Positions 10,805-23,250 of a stretch of 64,000 nt of DNA are shown here, piece by piece. Origin of the DNA: Takakia lepidozioides (lineage: Eukaryota > Streptophyta > Takakiopsida > Takakiales > Takakiaceae); the NCBI GenBank assembly GCA_030704615.1, contig CM060733.1:47802001-47866000 (forward strand). The letters run 5' to 3'. A program made the translations under genes and the position numbers. The number at the start of each line of letters is the position of its first letter. Within the stretch, counting starts at the first letter, position 1. The notes beneath the pieces are model-generated. The model had not been told where the DNA came from. It saw only the letters and a program-made list of their open reading frames with translations, and did no database searches.

Positions 10805-11981
10805 TTGCAATTCCCCGCCGTCGCAGACCTGTTGGGGCATCGCAATGTCGTCGCAAGGCGACCCCTAGAAGTTGCAACCCCCTACATTTACAATATCTAT
10901 GATTGCGGATTTGTCCTACGTAATGATTTTTGTTTTAGCTCTATTTTGTTTTGTGAATACAAACCCCAGACCACTACATCCATGGAAAAAATTGGACCAA
11001 AAAAAAAACAAAAAAAAAAACAAAGAGTTTCCTTTACTCATTATTACGGAACTCTCTATGGAGAGTGCATGAAGTTGAAAAGAACTCAACTTGGGTGATG
11101 GGGGAAGAAAATATGGTTCAGTCCAAATGATTTTGTTCACTCCCAAAATTTGCACACGCATTGCAAACGATGTCATTAAGCATATGGCTTGGGAACGGAA
11201 TAAAACAAAATCATGTGCATGTGCAAAAAATCATCATCCCATTTGAGGAGATGAGGAGCTGGATGTGGCGGCGGCCGTCAAGTTTGCTGGGATCGGCACC
11301 AATGGTGGTATAAAGAACTCTGGCCCTGTTATACAACAAGAGAGAAGGAGCACTATAATTGGAAGAAGGGGATCAATTGATCCTGGCTTCTGCCATGACC
11401 TTTGCAAAGAGACACTAAATAGGGCCTCTCTGCGACTCCCGGACGTCGCAGGCCCGTTGCATTACCGCTGACGGGCAACTTCTAGCAGTCGCAACCCCCG
11501 TGAGGTGGCGTGCCCTCGCCACGTGGCGGCCAAGGGGGAAATGGCATCCTTGCGACTCCCCAACATCGCGGCCTGCAGGAGCGTCGCCCCAGCAGACATG
11601 CGACTGCGGGGAATCGCAACCTCGCCATTGTGGCATTTCGGCGACGTCTGGATTCGCAAACCCCAGCACGACCTGAGTCATCCTCCCCACGCGCCTAAGT
11701 GTGAGGGGGTGTTGTTGCGATTCCCGCAGTCGCAGCCTTGCGGAGCATCGCAGAGGGTAAGTGCGACGCCGGGCGTCACAACCCCCAGCTCGCTTGCGGG
11801 TCATCCCCAACAGCAGCGACGTGGCGGAATCGCAAGCAGGCGAAGCGTCACCGGAGCGGCGTGGCGTGATGGGCCGACGTCGCAATTTCCGGGTCGGGCG
11901 CCTGCGCGCGCTGCAGGAGGGTCGTCGCGTCCGACGCGCCCGGGGTCCCGGCATCGCTAATCCCCCCTAAATGTAGTAGTG
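10805..11981. repeat. CACTA subterminal repeats and 3' terminus
   Basis: GC-rich clusters at 10805-10885 and 11425-11960 repeat short TCGCA-containing words (for example TGCGACTCCC, TCGCAACCCC, GAATCGCA) in both orientations. The block ends ...TGTAGTAGTG at 11981. CACTA elements are known for such subterminal repeats as transposase binding sites. The stretch 10890-11420 between the clusters holds an A-rich run (about 11000-11022) and no gene. Confidence 0.65.
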
Positions 11982-11999
11982 GTTGATGGATCAGAGCTC

Positions 12000-12976
12000 T
12001 CTCTACCTAGCACATCACTATATTCTACCAGATGTTAAACCTTCCTAAACCTTTTTAACCGCTCGTGCCTCACCTGGCCACATTGGCCTCTTCGACAATT
12101 TGGGGGATTCCTGCTGAGCTAGCCTTTCTGCCATCTTTGCTGCATAGTCATGAAGACACATAGGTTTGGGTGGGGTGAAGAGAACAACAGCTGCTTTTCA
12201 ATGAAGATCTGCCCTCTTCTCGGCAATTTGTGCCTTCCTATTTTTCCTCTCCTGACGTGCAGCCATTAAGGAGGCTGTACGGCGATGAGCTGGCGTCATT
12301 GAAGCTGGCCTCCTTGAGCAAATTGAAGGAACATCACTGCAGTAGGGAAAAAAAAACCATGGTCATGAGCCTTGCAAAGGGAACGTGTTGGCCGGGCCAT
12401 GGCAAACAAGACAGCGCAGCAGAATTGAGAAATCTGCGCCGACTATCATGTTTTGAAGAAAGAAAACGAGAGGAACAACAAACTTACTCACTCCAGTACA
12501 TGGACATGCACAGGTTGGTCACCAGAATCCCGGAACCACTCATCAGGTGTCAAGTCTATTAGGGCCATGGGGTCAGGTGTAGCAAATATCTCACTTTGCA
12601 GGCCTTGCAGTTTCTCTCTTACAAGCTCTCTATCGCCTTCCAAGGCTAGCAAGTGGCGACCACAAACCCGTGCAGCCACCATGGATGCGCCACAGTTTGC
12701 AGTGAGCTCCACAATCTTGCCCCCAATGTCAGTCAACATCTCCATAAAAGTCTGTAGGAACATTGGGTTTTTTTCTCTGGTGCCTCTGAACCAGGTCCCA
12801 TCAGCTCTTGCGTACAGCTTGTCTTTGGTGACACAATTGCGCACAATGTCGGTGTCAACCGGATTGAAGTCGGAATCCAGTTTCTTGGCATCCCGGCCAA
12901 GGTCGCAGGCGTATGTCGGGCTCTTCAATAGAAAAAAAGCATAAAACACCCGAGTCTGTAAGGACACGGGTGACAT
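12000..12976 (-). pseudogene. M-family methylase-like gene fragment (copy IV)
   Basis: Minus-strand 3' part of the same gene family as 19456-25627. One good exon (12976 to about 12490) reads FNPVDTDIVRNC, PMFLQTFMEMLTDIGG, then IVELTANCGASMVAARVCGR and HLLALEGDRELV. It aligns along its length with the plus-strand copy (AVDPVTYNVLYN, AFIQTLMETCSDVQG, ILDLTCGTG-ASMWAG, HVFAFEPD). The E/D-L-T-x-x-x-G-A-S block followed by a strand ending in E/D resembles the SAM-binding motif I of beta-class N6/N4 DNA methylases (D-x-F-x-G-S-G-T-T ... GxE). Downstream (12230-12000) a weaker reading contains YAAKMAERLAQQE, like YAARLASVS in copy I. An in-frame stop in that tail and missing upstream exons make it a fragment. 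Function as an active methylase is not supported, since the motif has changed. Confidence 0.65.
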
Positions 12977-13062
12977 GTTGGAAAACGTTGATAATAATTT
13001 CGTACTTCCCAGGCACCAGCCACTGTCCGATATTGTTAAGCAGGAAAACAGGGGGCTAAGAT

Positions 13063-13262
13063 GGAAGTCTGTGCAGACTTCCCATACTGTTCTGGAAAGC
13101 CTATGCCGACTTCCAAAACAAAACGTGGATTGCGGCGTTGTTCAAACTGCTAAGCATAATTCACTGTTATATGAAAAAAACCACTAGTGGACGTGGGAAC
13201 AGGAGGCACTTATGTCTTTAATGGAATAGGGCTGGGAATTTTGGAAGTCTGTGCAGACTTCC
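13063..13262. repeat. Copy-specific palindromes beside M copy IV
   Basis: The 20-bp inverted repeat GGAAGTCTGTGCAGACTTCC occurs at 13063-13082 and again at 13243-13262, with a diverged form at 13094-13114. It lies upstream (in gene sense) of the M copy IV exon, where an intron is expected. The stretch 13263-13689 beyond holds nothing I recognise. Confidence 0.85.
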
Positions 13263-13689
13263 CACATTGACAGGGAATGAAACATGATGAACGACGCAAG
13301 TGTAGATGCATATTTAGACACGTATTTATTTTTCGATGGTTTTTATTCATTATGAAGGCAGTTTCGGCATTATGGTGCCAAAACTAGGAAAAGTGGAAAC
13401 ATTTTAAGAAGGAGATGCCTCCCGCAATCGGAGAATCAGTGACAGGGTAGAAGATCTGGAGGAGCACCACCAAGTTTGATACTCCACGGAAGCTGTCGTC
13501 TTTCGGAGCGACGGGACGCAAAGAGTATATTGACAAAATGCAGTCAAAAGGCTCTGATTAGCCCGAGGATTTACCGGGGCGTCAAGAGGGCCTTACCTAA
13601 ATTACCCACAAAATTTGGGAATTTTCGGTTAAGGTTTGTAGCGGCACCAAATTACGAGGCAAGGAGCACTCACGGTGACCTATTTTAAA

Positions 13690-16168
13690 AAGGTTTATTC
13701 AAGGAAAATTGGAGGATGAGCGGAGAGCTTCATCCATCCAACGGCAACATCAATAATTATTCATCCTATTGGATGAAATTAATCTACTGGATGAAATCCA
13801 TTCTAGTAGATGAAAAAACCATTTGTTGGATGAAATCCATCCAGGGCTCATATTTTATTACTTGTTCTTGCTTGGTCAACAAGTTTTCCAATAGACTAGA
13901 TTAAAATACAAACTTTTTAAACAATTGGGAGAGGCGATCGTGACCGTCGATCAAATATGACCCTTATGAATGAGCCTAATAGATTTGATTAAACTATTAT
14001 TATTATTCATTATTTTAATGAGTATTTTCTATTATTTTATTAGGACCAAAGTAGTATATAAGAGAGGCAAGGCCCCCTTGCTTCTCACTTGTGCTTTCCT
14101 CTTGCTTGTTTGTTGCTTTGTTTATTTCATGGGAGCTAGAGTTGGAATCTAGCCCCATTTTTGCTTGAGGAGCTTAAGTCCTAGCAAGTAGGAGCTCGGT
14201 CTTGCTAGTAGGGAGAGCCTTATTTCGTGGGAGCTAGTGTTGGAATCTAGCCCTACCCCTTATCGGCCATTGAGCCATTTGTTTTGCTATGAATAAGAAG
14301 CTCGGATTTTCAAGAGAAAGTTGTGGAAGGTCTAAAATTAGATCTGATTGTGTGAGCCAAGAGGGCCTTGGTCACAACTAGGGGAGTGCGTGTGGCCCCC
14401 CTACTCATGTCCTAGAAAAGAGGAAGAGAGTTCAATTGTTTTAAGCTCGAAAGGTTTGAAACTATAAATTTTATTTTGTTTTATTCTAACTAGCAAAAGG
14501 CTAGCTAGGCTGCTGTCCATAAGGGACAACAGATCAATTATAGGCCAGAGGCCGAAGGATACCGCTAACACCTCCCCAAGAGGAAGACATTAAGCCTTGG
14601 GCTAGGGGGCTGGTTTTCTTTTTTGTTGTTTGTTTTGTTTATTCTGTTGTTGATCAGGCCTGGCCCCCTCCACCATAGCCACGGGTAGGGCCTGGGAGGT
14701 AGTGGAATAGCCGAGAAGGTCAACCATCAATAGCCAGAGGTCAACCAGCTTTGAGGCGCCCCCGTGGCACGCTCTCCACACGGGCCGAGACAGGAGTTGA
14801 CTCTTCTAGTGTGCAGCAGGAAAGCGGAGCCTCAGCCCAAACAGCCCCACGTGCTGTATTTTTATTTTATTTTGTGGATATAAGCCGGTCTTGCATTTTA
14901 AGGGGGGTCTCTCACCCTACACTATTTGATTTAATCTATACCCCCTTAAGGAGTTATTGTGTGCATGCTCCGTTGTTAGCGGTAGAAAAATTCCGTGCTT
15001 GGAACGAGAGAGAGCCTGGGTGGAGGCGGTTCAGCCTAGCCAGAGAGGAGCAAGCGCGACCCACCAGGTTGAGCAGGAGAAGAGGTAGCTAGAGACAGGG
15101 GTGGATCAAAAGTACACTACCCAGGTTCCACGGCTATAGTGGCACAACGTGTCACTCCCCTGCGGAGATGATGACCGATTCCAGAGAGGGGAATGCGCTG
15201 GAAGCCCTTAAATTAATATAGTTAGGACGAAATAGTCCCTGGTCCCACCATAGGTTACATTTGTGCTTCAAGAGGGCACGTTTTAAGAACTAGCGAATGG
15301 ACAGGGGGCTTCATTAGACAGATTCTGTACATCCACGACGGCGCAGCAGTTCCCAACGACGGGGAACCTGTTCCCTGACGGCCTTGACATTCCCGGATGT
15401 TCCCTGAGGTTCCCGTGATCTGATAGGAGTGATTTTAGCACCGTTGGGCTTCCCCCATGACATTCTTCCTGGGAGTTTTTATTATTATTATTATTATTAT
15501 TATTTAAATAAATAATAATAAATAAATAAAATAAAATAAAATAATGGATTTTTGAATTTTTGAATTTATAAATATTTTCTTAATTTTCTTGAGGAGGAAA
15601 TTCCCATATAAGAATTAGGACTTTTGATTGAACTTTTTGAATTTATAAGAACTTCAGTGACTAAAGGGTGATTGATTGACCCTTTTAACTTATTAAAGCT
15701 TGCATTGCTTATTAACTTTCATCAAGCTAAAGATAGAAAATGGACAAATTTAGCCCTTCTTGGGGAGAGCTTGGCTCAAGCCTCGGAGAAGGAGGGGCAT
15801 TGGGAGAAGGAAGTGGAGTCCTCTTCTCCCTAGGTTCAGGAGGTGTTTTGTGAAGGGATAAGATAGACCCCGACTATAAGCGGCTTGGGAACCCATGCAG
15901 TAGGTGTTAGTAATAAACAAGACTTGGAAGGCAGTTACGTTCTAAACCTTAAAAACCATAAACAGACCATAGGACTAGGAAACGCAAATCGCTCTGTAGA
16001 GGGGAGCATCTGAGCTCCTCTTTGCCGGTAGGAAATTAGAAACGATAGTGCACTAACCGCTACCGGGTAGGCGGTTCCTTGAGCCCAACCTACACCGCGA
16101 CTTACCACGACCCCACTAGGCTAGTATGTTGTCGCCCTAACCGCGCGCGCTCAAGGCTCGTCATATTT
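13690..16168 (+). repeat. LTR/leader region of gypsy element B
   Basis: Non-coding block ahead of the element B gag. It contains a TATA box (TATATAAG, 14055-14062) followed by a pyrimidine-rich start region and repeated GGGAGCTAGxGTTGGAATCTA words (about 14130 and 14230), as in retrotransposon promoters. It ends at a PBS-like site at 16169. The left border is not defined by any visible partner LTR, so start is approximate. ORFs in it (for example 14751-15092) show no domain. Confidence 0.4.
15479..15545. repeat. AT-rich (ATT)n/(AAATA)n tract
   Basis: Low-complexity run of ATT then AATAA/AAAAT units. Confidence 0.9.
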
Positions 16169-16185
16169 TGGTGCGTCTGCCGGGA
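16169..16185 (+). promoter_or_regulatory. Primer-binding-site-like sequence, gypsy B
   Basis: TGGTGCGTCTGCCGGGA begins with TGG and resembles the tRNA-Asp-type PBS of plant gypsy elements (TGGCGCCGTTGCCGGG) with about four differences. It sits 313 bp before the first gag ORF, where a PBS is expected. Confidence 0.5.
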
Positions 16186-16497
16186 GGTGAGTAAATAGTC
16201 AGGGTGACTTGATGTTTGAATGGATGAATGATCGTTATTTGTGCTCATCTTTGTTTTTGCTTATGTTTTCACATGATATATTTTTGCTTTTATTTCTAGT
16301 TGCCACACACTAGTGAGGATGGATACCCCAATTTCATTTATGTTGTGGCTACAGTTGAGATCGACAGGGCATGCCTAAATATGCTACGACGATAAGGTAT
16401 GAGAATCTCAAACATTACTTTTAGCCAGTCTTGAGCACTATTTATTTTGTCCATTGTGGCAACATTTTAATCTGGTAAGCCAGATTTTCTTCGCATC

Positions 16498-19455
16498 ATG
16501 GGTAATGGTGGGAAAAATAGTGGATGGATTACCCAACATTGTATACGGTTTATTGGCATATGTATGCACACGTTATGGAAGACTGTTAGGTCAACCTTGA
16601 TAGGGACTACTTGGGAGATACCAGATCAGGAGTTCGAAGACATTATAAGGATAGAAAAAGAAGGGTGGGTTGAGAACCTGGATGAACTAGTCATTGAAGA
16701 AGTCCCACCTATTAGTTCTAACTTGAATTCGTCTTTAGTCACAGCACAACTAGTGCTATCTCAACCAGTTGTACCTACAGTTGTGGAGGTACCCATTGTG
16801 GTACCTATGGATTTGAGGCCTTTACATATTCCTGCTAGTTTACCTTATTTTTCTGGAGAGGCTCAGGAAAACCCCAGAAATCATGTTCAGAAGTTCATTC
16901 AGATTTGTTATTCCAAACACTTGATAATGCTTATTGGCTTATGTGGTTTCCTAGTACATTAAGGGGCAAGGCATTGACCTGGTATTGGTAACAGCCCAAT
17001 GGGTGTTTTGTTACTTGGGACCAGATCTGGGATGCCTTCTTGAGTCAATTCCGTGGAGTACACCAATTCACTAGTATTCTAATGGCACTGGCGCGGATCC
17101 GCCAAGGCCCTAACAGAGGAGGTAGCAGACTTCGTGATGACATTCCGATAGCTTATGGGGCTCCAAAATCCGTTGACACCCTTAAACGATGAGGTGCTCA
17201 AAGATTGTTTTTTTGAGTGGTTTACAAGAGGCTACTCACTTTTATGTTTTGCAGCAAAGGCCTGCAACACTAATTGTGCTGAGCCGGCGGAGAAGGTTAG
17301 CATGTGTTTGTTCTTGTTTTGTGTCTTCTTGCGATTCTCATGATGAGGTGCTTTTGTCTGACCGATGTTAGGCCATGCAGATGAGGTGGCTGCGAATCTG
17401 GAATGGCCATACAAACACAAAGCTGCTGTACCACTTTCCCATCGAGCCAACAGACGACAAAATGAACGACTGGCTCAATGTGATGACTTGGTGGCATCAG
17501 GTATAAGTTCCTCATTTTTTGTGTGTTGGACATCATCGCAATTTCAAATTCATGAATGTTTTGGAGACCTGCACTGCTGCAGGTACTGACCCACGCCCAG
17601 GAGCAATTGGATTGCAACACCACCGCTGTTAATGCAGGGAATGAGTTTGACAACATGCACAAGCAAGTGCAACGAGCCAAGAGGTCGGAGCTTGCATTAT
17701 CTCTGTACATCATCATCGAGCCCACCATTGAGCCGGTTCCACTAGCAGCCATTCAGCCAGCTAAACATTATACGCCCTCGTATGTTGGGGGAGCGAGGCC
17801 ATATGTTCCAGCAACGGCTACAGGACCAGTTGCGGCCCCTTCAGTACCACAGTATGTTCGTGCAGTTCCCATCAACTTACATGCGGATTCAACCGGACAA
17901 TCCGATTCGCGGGTGGGCCATCTAGAAGCACATGTGACATCTCTCATGAAGATGGTCGAGACTATGACTGATCGCATGAGTTTCATTAGTCAACAAATCA
18001 CCAGCTATGTCAACTATCGAGACGAGGTCCCAATGGGAGAATCGGGGCCCAATCTGGCAAAGGTATGGTGTTCCAACTGCAACACAGCATGTCACGCTTC
18101 TCAACATTGTCTTTATCCCATTTGGAAAAGGCAGGTAAGCCGAAACCCAAACTATCAGGATAGGCAAAAGGATCAGAACAACCGGTCTTGTGATCAGAGA
18201 AATCGTTAGAAATGTAGGAGAACGACCCATCAAATAGAACAATGTTGGAAAACCATTGTATGTCGTCATTGTGGTAGACAAGGTCACTCATTTGACAAAT
18301 GTCCCCGCAGGCAAGTGGACTGACCCACACCTGCCACTCAACAACAAGTGGAGAGAAATCTAAATAGGCAAGGGGCTCATTTTTCAGATGCCACTCAACA
18401 ACTGTTCAACCAACTTCTCTGCCACTGCAGCCTAGCAGGCATTTCGCTACGCCAACACAAATTGCGCAACAGCCTAGATCAGATCAAATAGCTAGGCCCA
18501 TTATATTTCAGAGGCAATGCAGCTACTGAGTCCCAAGAAGCATTCTCCAATCCTGCGGCTCAGATGGCCCAGGGATATTCTAACATGGTGTCTCTCTCTC
18601 AAGATGTAAGGGTGCAGGAAGAACATCAGGTATCGACTTTGGCGGCGCCCCTGCAGCAACGGACCAACGTACAAAACCATGCGGTGCGCCAACCGGAGAA
18701 GCAGCATAAGGTGAATTGGATTGCGAGTGAGCCGAGGGCTACTCCGACCATGCAAGCTAGCCCCAAAGGTAGCTATGCAGTTATGACCAAGCAGCAAAGA
18801 GATACGCTAGGTAAAGGACCTGGGTATGTGGCGCCTAAGTCCACGTCCTCTGCCTCAGAGCAGGACGATTTGGACTTTTCAATGATGAAGTCTGATGCTC
18901 AGAAGGTAGCAACGACAGTGCTTCGTGAAGAAGACAACATACAACCGAAGGAGAAGAAGAAGGAGGTGGCATTTGCGGAAGTAGCCCCTTAGTGGTGAAA
19001 CCAACGCCCTCCCTTTCACCCGCGGCAAGACCGAAGGTTTCGGCATTTCGACCGCCAGTACCGATAACTTTACCCAAGAGGAGAACATCATCGATCATGC
19101 AGTTCACCGACGAGCTGGAGCCATACAATCTAATGAAGGACCTGCGTCACATTCAGGCGAACATTACATTTGCTCAACTCATTGCAGTGGCGCCCACGAT
19201 TCGACACGCCCTCATGGCTTCATTAGTGAGGAAAATGACTGGACATTCAGCCCAATCTCATCATGTCAACGCGCAAGTTGACCCAGGACCGGTCGAGATC
19301 AAAGTGGAGATTGTCGACTGCTTCATACAACGCTGCTTGGTGGACAATGGAAGTTCGATAAATATCATGCCCCTCTCCACCTTATCCAAGTTAGGATTGA
19401 ACATGACAGGGGAATCTCCCTTGATTATCAGGATGACCGACGGAGGATCAGGCCT
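16498..19455 (+). pseudogene. gypsy B gag-protease (frameshifted)
   Basis: Remnant of a second Ty3/gypsy family. The capsid start reads LPYFSGEAQENPRNHVQKFI; the next lines in another frame give W-F-P-S-T-L-R-G-K-A and the FVTWDQIWDAFLSQF type pattern of the retrotransposon gag domain. Two CCHC knuckles follow: CSNCNTACHASQHC (about 18070) and CRHCGRQGHSFDKC (about 18258). The protease reads RCLVDNGSSINIMPLSTLSK (about 19330), with D-N-G-S at the active site, then IIRMTDG. Stops and frameshifts are frequent. A foreign exon of the M family interrupts gag at 17366-17503, and the protease breaks off near 19455 where the large M pseudogene begins. Confidence 0.8.
17366..17503 (+). pseudogene. M-family exon captured inside gypsy B gag
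   Basis: Reads MRWLRIWNGHT ... MNDWLNVMTWWHQ and ends at CAG/GTATAA (17500-17506), a good splice donor. It matches exon f of M copy I (TRWLQIWNGSQS ... MWMNRMTWWFQ, ending CAG/GTACTT) and copy II (IRWLEIWNSDQ). It lies between recognisable gag segments of gypsy B. Flanks about 17310-17600 are probably captured intron sequence. Confidence 0.7.
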
Positions 19456-19589
19456 GTGGGCTACGGACGACGGCCAATCTCTCGCATGGCCAAACTAAAG
19501 CTCCAGCAGGAGATTCCAGTGTCTTGCTCACAACCCGCGCCAACTGAAGCCGAGTACTCTCAGGCAAGCCACTTCTGCTTTCACTTTGT

Positions 19590-19632
19590 TCGATTTCGAT
19601 TTCGCTTTCGCTTTCGCTTTCGCTTTCGCTTT
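19590..19632 (+). repeat. (TTTCGC)n microsatellite in M intron 1
   Basis: Hexamer run in the GC-AG intron of copy I; the inverted copy III has a related GCGAAA tract at about 60460-60505. Confidence 0.85.
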
Positions 19633-22603
19633 GTTGCCTCGCTTTGTTTTTGCATCTTCACCCTGGCTTCGCTGGATGAGTGAACCTTAGATAGTTGAGT
19701 GAACCTTAGATTGTTTGCAATGCGTGTGCAAATCCGGCAGCTCTGGAGAAGGCTGCTTGTGCATGTCATTCTCAGGCAATGGTTGCATTTGTTTTCATTG
19801 TTGTTGCATGGCTCTCCATACTTCCTAAACTTGTTATGTTTTCATTTTTGTTACACGATTGTTGCTATGGTGGTTGCGATGCTGGTTTTGGTACCGATGT
19901 TGGTTCTCACGATTTTGGGAATGACAGAGTGACGACGAGCCCGGCACGTTGGTGGTATCATCGACTGCTGCAACTCATCGCATGTTTGAACCGCCCACCT
20001 TGGAGCGAGAGGGAAAACTTCAATCTTTTGTTGGTGGACGGGAGGACCTACAGCGAGAGTACGACAGAATAGGCATTGGGGAGGTTGGTGCAGGCCTCAT
20101 GGCAGGTGAAGGGCGTGAGGAAGTGAGAACAGCAGATCCGGCAATGGAGGTTGTTGATGCAGAAGCAGTAGGGCCCGTCCAAGCAAAGAAGAAGAAGAAG
20201 CCAAGCACGTGCAATCCCCGGCGCGAGAGCCGTCACGGGCTGCGGAGGGGGGAGTTCGCAGTGCGCACGAGGGTGTCAGTTCGCCTACCTCAAAGGTGGT
20301 CGTCCATCCGGGCTCCCTTGCTGCTAGCCCTAATAAGAAACAGAAAGCCCGTGAGAGGGCAAAAGAGAGGGCAAAAGAACACGCAAGACAGCCAAGAGGA
20401 AAGAGAAAAGGCCACTGTAGAGGCCAGGGGTTCCGAACTGACAGATTCCCATGTAAGTGAGGGACGCACAGAGACGGTGGATCCCTCCAAGACACCACAA
20501 AGAGGCAGCATTACACCGGTTAGACCATCGCGGGCAAGAGCAGCCCCTGCAATTACCCATACGGTAGAGTGGAGAGTAGAGGAGGAAAGAACACCAGAAA
20601 GAGCACGGATTGTGCAAGTTCGAGGTGAAGCCAGGGAGAGGGCAGTATAGACGGGGAGAGTGCTAGAGGTGGTTTCGCAGGTGGCTGACCCTGTTGAGGA
20701 GGACAACAGGGAGCTTTCTAACCAGGATGACATCCTCCCGGACATCCCGAGGCCCCAAACCCGGAGCATACAGGCTGGATTTGGCGGTCCTGGTGGGCTG
20801 CCGGAAAACCCCTATGCAGCAGACGTCATGTCGGAGGCGGATATGAAGTTGGCCACTGCCAAGATATTGGAGGCAACCCACAGCAACATTGGCAGGGGGT
20901 GTTGGGGGCATGGTGTACCCGGCCAAGCTTTGAATTCCCCTTTGCCGCTTGGTGTCATTGCAGGTGGTGAGACCTGCCCTCCCAGGCGATATCGACAAGC
21001 TGAAATTCTCTTTCCGGGATGGATATCGAATGGGGTCTGGAGCGTTTTACGTTTCCATTGAGAACGACCACGGAGCTTCCCGTGCCCACACTTCCGATGA
21101 GGTGGACAAATGGGGTCCCCATTGGCAAACGCGAAATGAGGAATTCGAGAGATCGATTGCTAGTGATCCTCTTTTCCAACACTTGTCCGGTAAGATGTTC
21201 TACGTGTGGGACGGCAATCATCACCTCCTGGCATGGATGGAGCACATTGCCCAAGCCCACCCCAACGACCTCGATTGGCATTTCGCCGTGGAGTGTGTTG
21301 TGCTGAAGGTTGCGGGGCCCAAAGATCGCAGTCTTCTCAAAGCTGCAATGGCGGACATCAACTCGTAAGTTACAACGCCTCTCGCTTTTGGACTTTGAAT
21401 TTGGCAGTCATTTCATTGCGAATCCTCATATATGATGAAAATTCCCATTTCAGTATTGTTTGATGGAAATGTTGCACTGCAGGGTGACTGAGAATGCCTT
21501 CATTGCCACCAACTTGTCCCATATGCTCTTCCGAGTGAAGGATGTCGGGAAGCAGGGGGTGCAAGAGTTTGCCAATTCCCTTAGTGCCGACCTCCTGCGC
21601 AAGTCGGAGGCAAAGGCAGACAGAACCTAGTATAGGCTGAGCGTCGACGCCATGGTGGACTACATATTTCGGGTAAAGCTCCTGACAGTTTTGTTGAGCT
21701 AATCTGTCTCTCCTCCCCCAATAGAAGAAATTGTGTTGAGCAGGATCTCTAATCTTGTGTGCGCATTCTTGACAGACGAAAATACAGCAGGATTTGGCAC
21801 ATGCGCGGAGGTTCTACATGGAGTCAGAGGAGAAGAATCCAACCCTCCCGGCACTCGAATCGTATGTCAAAGCTGCGGAGGTGAGGGCCCGCATAAAGTA
21901 CAAGTCGCGGATAGTAAAGTACGTGGCCATAGCTGATCCCGCCCTTGGTGCCGACTTTCTGGTGGAGGTGGGGAAGCACTACTCTCGCGCTCTGAAGCCC
22001 ACGATGACATTGGAGCTCCATCGTCTAGCCACATCCTGTGTGGATGCAACAGAAAAGGTGATACATTCTTAACCAAATTGTGGTGGCAACAACTCGTTTT
22101 TGTGGTGTTTGGCGCTTACGAATATGCTGGGTGGTTGGACAGACCCGGTGGCTCCAAATCTGGAATGGTTCCCAAAGTACCAGGGACATGTGGAGCTTCC
22201 CCAAACCGGACAAACTCTCTAACCCCACATTCGACATGTGGATGAACCGCATGACATGGTGGTTTCAGGTACTTCCCCACGCTTCGTTTGGGGCTTCTAC
22301 TCTAGTAGGGGGTGGATTCATTGTATTTTTTCAGGAAAGCGATCTGATGGAGAATCCACAGGTGACGACGAATGCGCAAGAGCAGCTGGACACACAAGCA
22401 CATCAGTTCAAGATGGAGCTATATCCTGCAGCAGAGAGCCTACGCGATTATGTGACGAGGTACTTTCTGCTCTACAAAACCACGAGTTCACCGACCAGCC
22501 GAACGCGGACAAAGCAGCAATGCGCCTTCTGTACAGGTACATACGCGCTGCCTTTCTTTCAAGTCCTTGCATTTCAGGATGTTAGAGGCCTCATGTGGTG
22601 TTA

Positions 22604-23250
22604 GGGAAAATGGCGCCGAATTTCCAGTCAGGGCTCCGAAAATGGCTAAGTCCCTATTGCTAAGTTCTAGGCCCTATTGCCGTTCAGGGACTTAGCCATT
22701 TTCGGGCTAAGTCCTTAGACTGGCTGGCCCCGAACTGGAAATTCGGCGCCATTTTCCAGTTCTAGGCCCTATTGCCGTTCAGGGACTTAGCCATTTTCGG
22801 GCTAAGTCCCTAGGGTGGCTGGCCCCGAACTGGAAATTCGGCGCCATTTTCCAATTCTAGGCCCTATTGCCGTTCAGGGACGTAGCCATTATCGGCCTAA
22901 GTCCCTAGGGTGGCTGGCCCTGAACTGGAAATTCGGCGCCATTTTCCAGTTCTAGGCCCTATTGCCGTTCAGGGACGTAGCCATTTTCGGGCTAAGTCCC
23001 TAGGGTGGCTGCCCTGAACTGGAAATTCGGCACCATTTTTCCAATGCTAGGCCCTATTGCGGTTCTGGGACTTAGCCATCTTCGGGCCAAACCGGGAAAA
23101 ATGGCGCCGAATTTCCAGTTCAGGGCTCCCAAGATGGCTAAATCCCTAGGGTGGCAGTCACCGAAAACCGAAAATTCGGCGCCATTTTTCCATTTCTAGG
23201 CCCACTCACATCCGCCCCAACCTGGGAAAATGGTGCCGAATATGCATTTC
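22604..23250. repeat. Intronic tandem array of palindromes (copy I)
   Basis: About seven units of roughly 95 bp in the intron between 22534 and 23279 of M copy I. Each has a palindrome with core AAATTCGGCGCCATTTT (sites near 22737, 22832, 22927, 23021, 23170, and in opposite sense near 22604 and 23094). Early units also have a second inverted repeat, GGGACTTAGCC ... GGCTAAGTCCC, with an 8-base spacer. Units are nearly the same, suggesting recent tandem growth. Confidence 0.9.

Larger units (their letters stand above)
7576..11981 (+). mobile_element. CACTA (En/Spm) DNA transposon, decayed
   Basis: Plus-strand transposon with the usual plant CACTA protein order: TNP2 transposase, DUF4218 and DUF4216. 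Its right part (10805-10885 and 11425-11960) holds many TCGCA-containing subterminal repeats in both orientations, and it ends with TAGTG at 11977-11981, the complement of CACTA; the reverse-strand end reads CACTACTACATTTAGGGGGG. The left end is missing, cut where the gypsy A LTR begins at 7575. Several frameshifts indicate an inactive copy. Confidence 0.8.

Noticed and set aside
11415-11960. ORFs of 151-179 residues in the GC-rich block
   Set aside because: Sequence is CACTA subterminal repeat; proteins are Arg/Ser/Pro-rich on both strands with no recognised domain.
14751-15092. 113-residue ORF
   Set aside because: Lies in the putative LTR/leader of gypsy B, has no domain and no conserved partner in the window.
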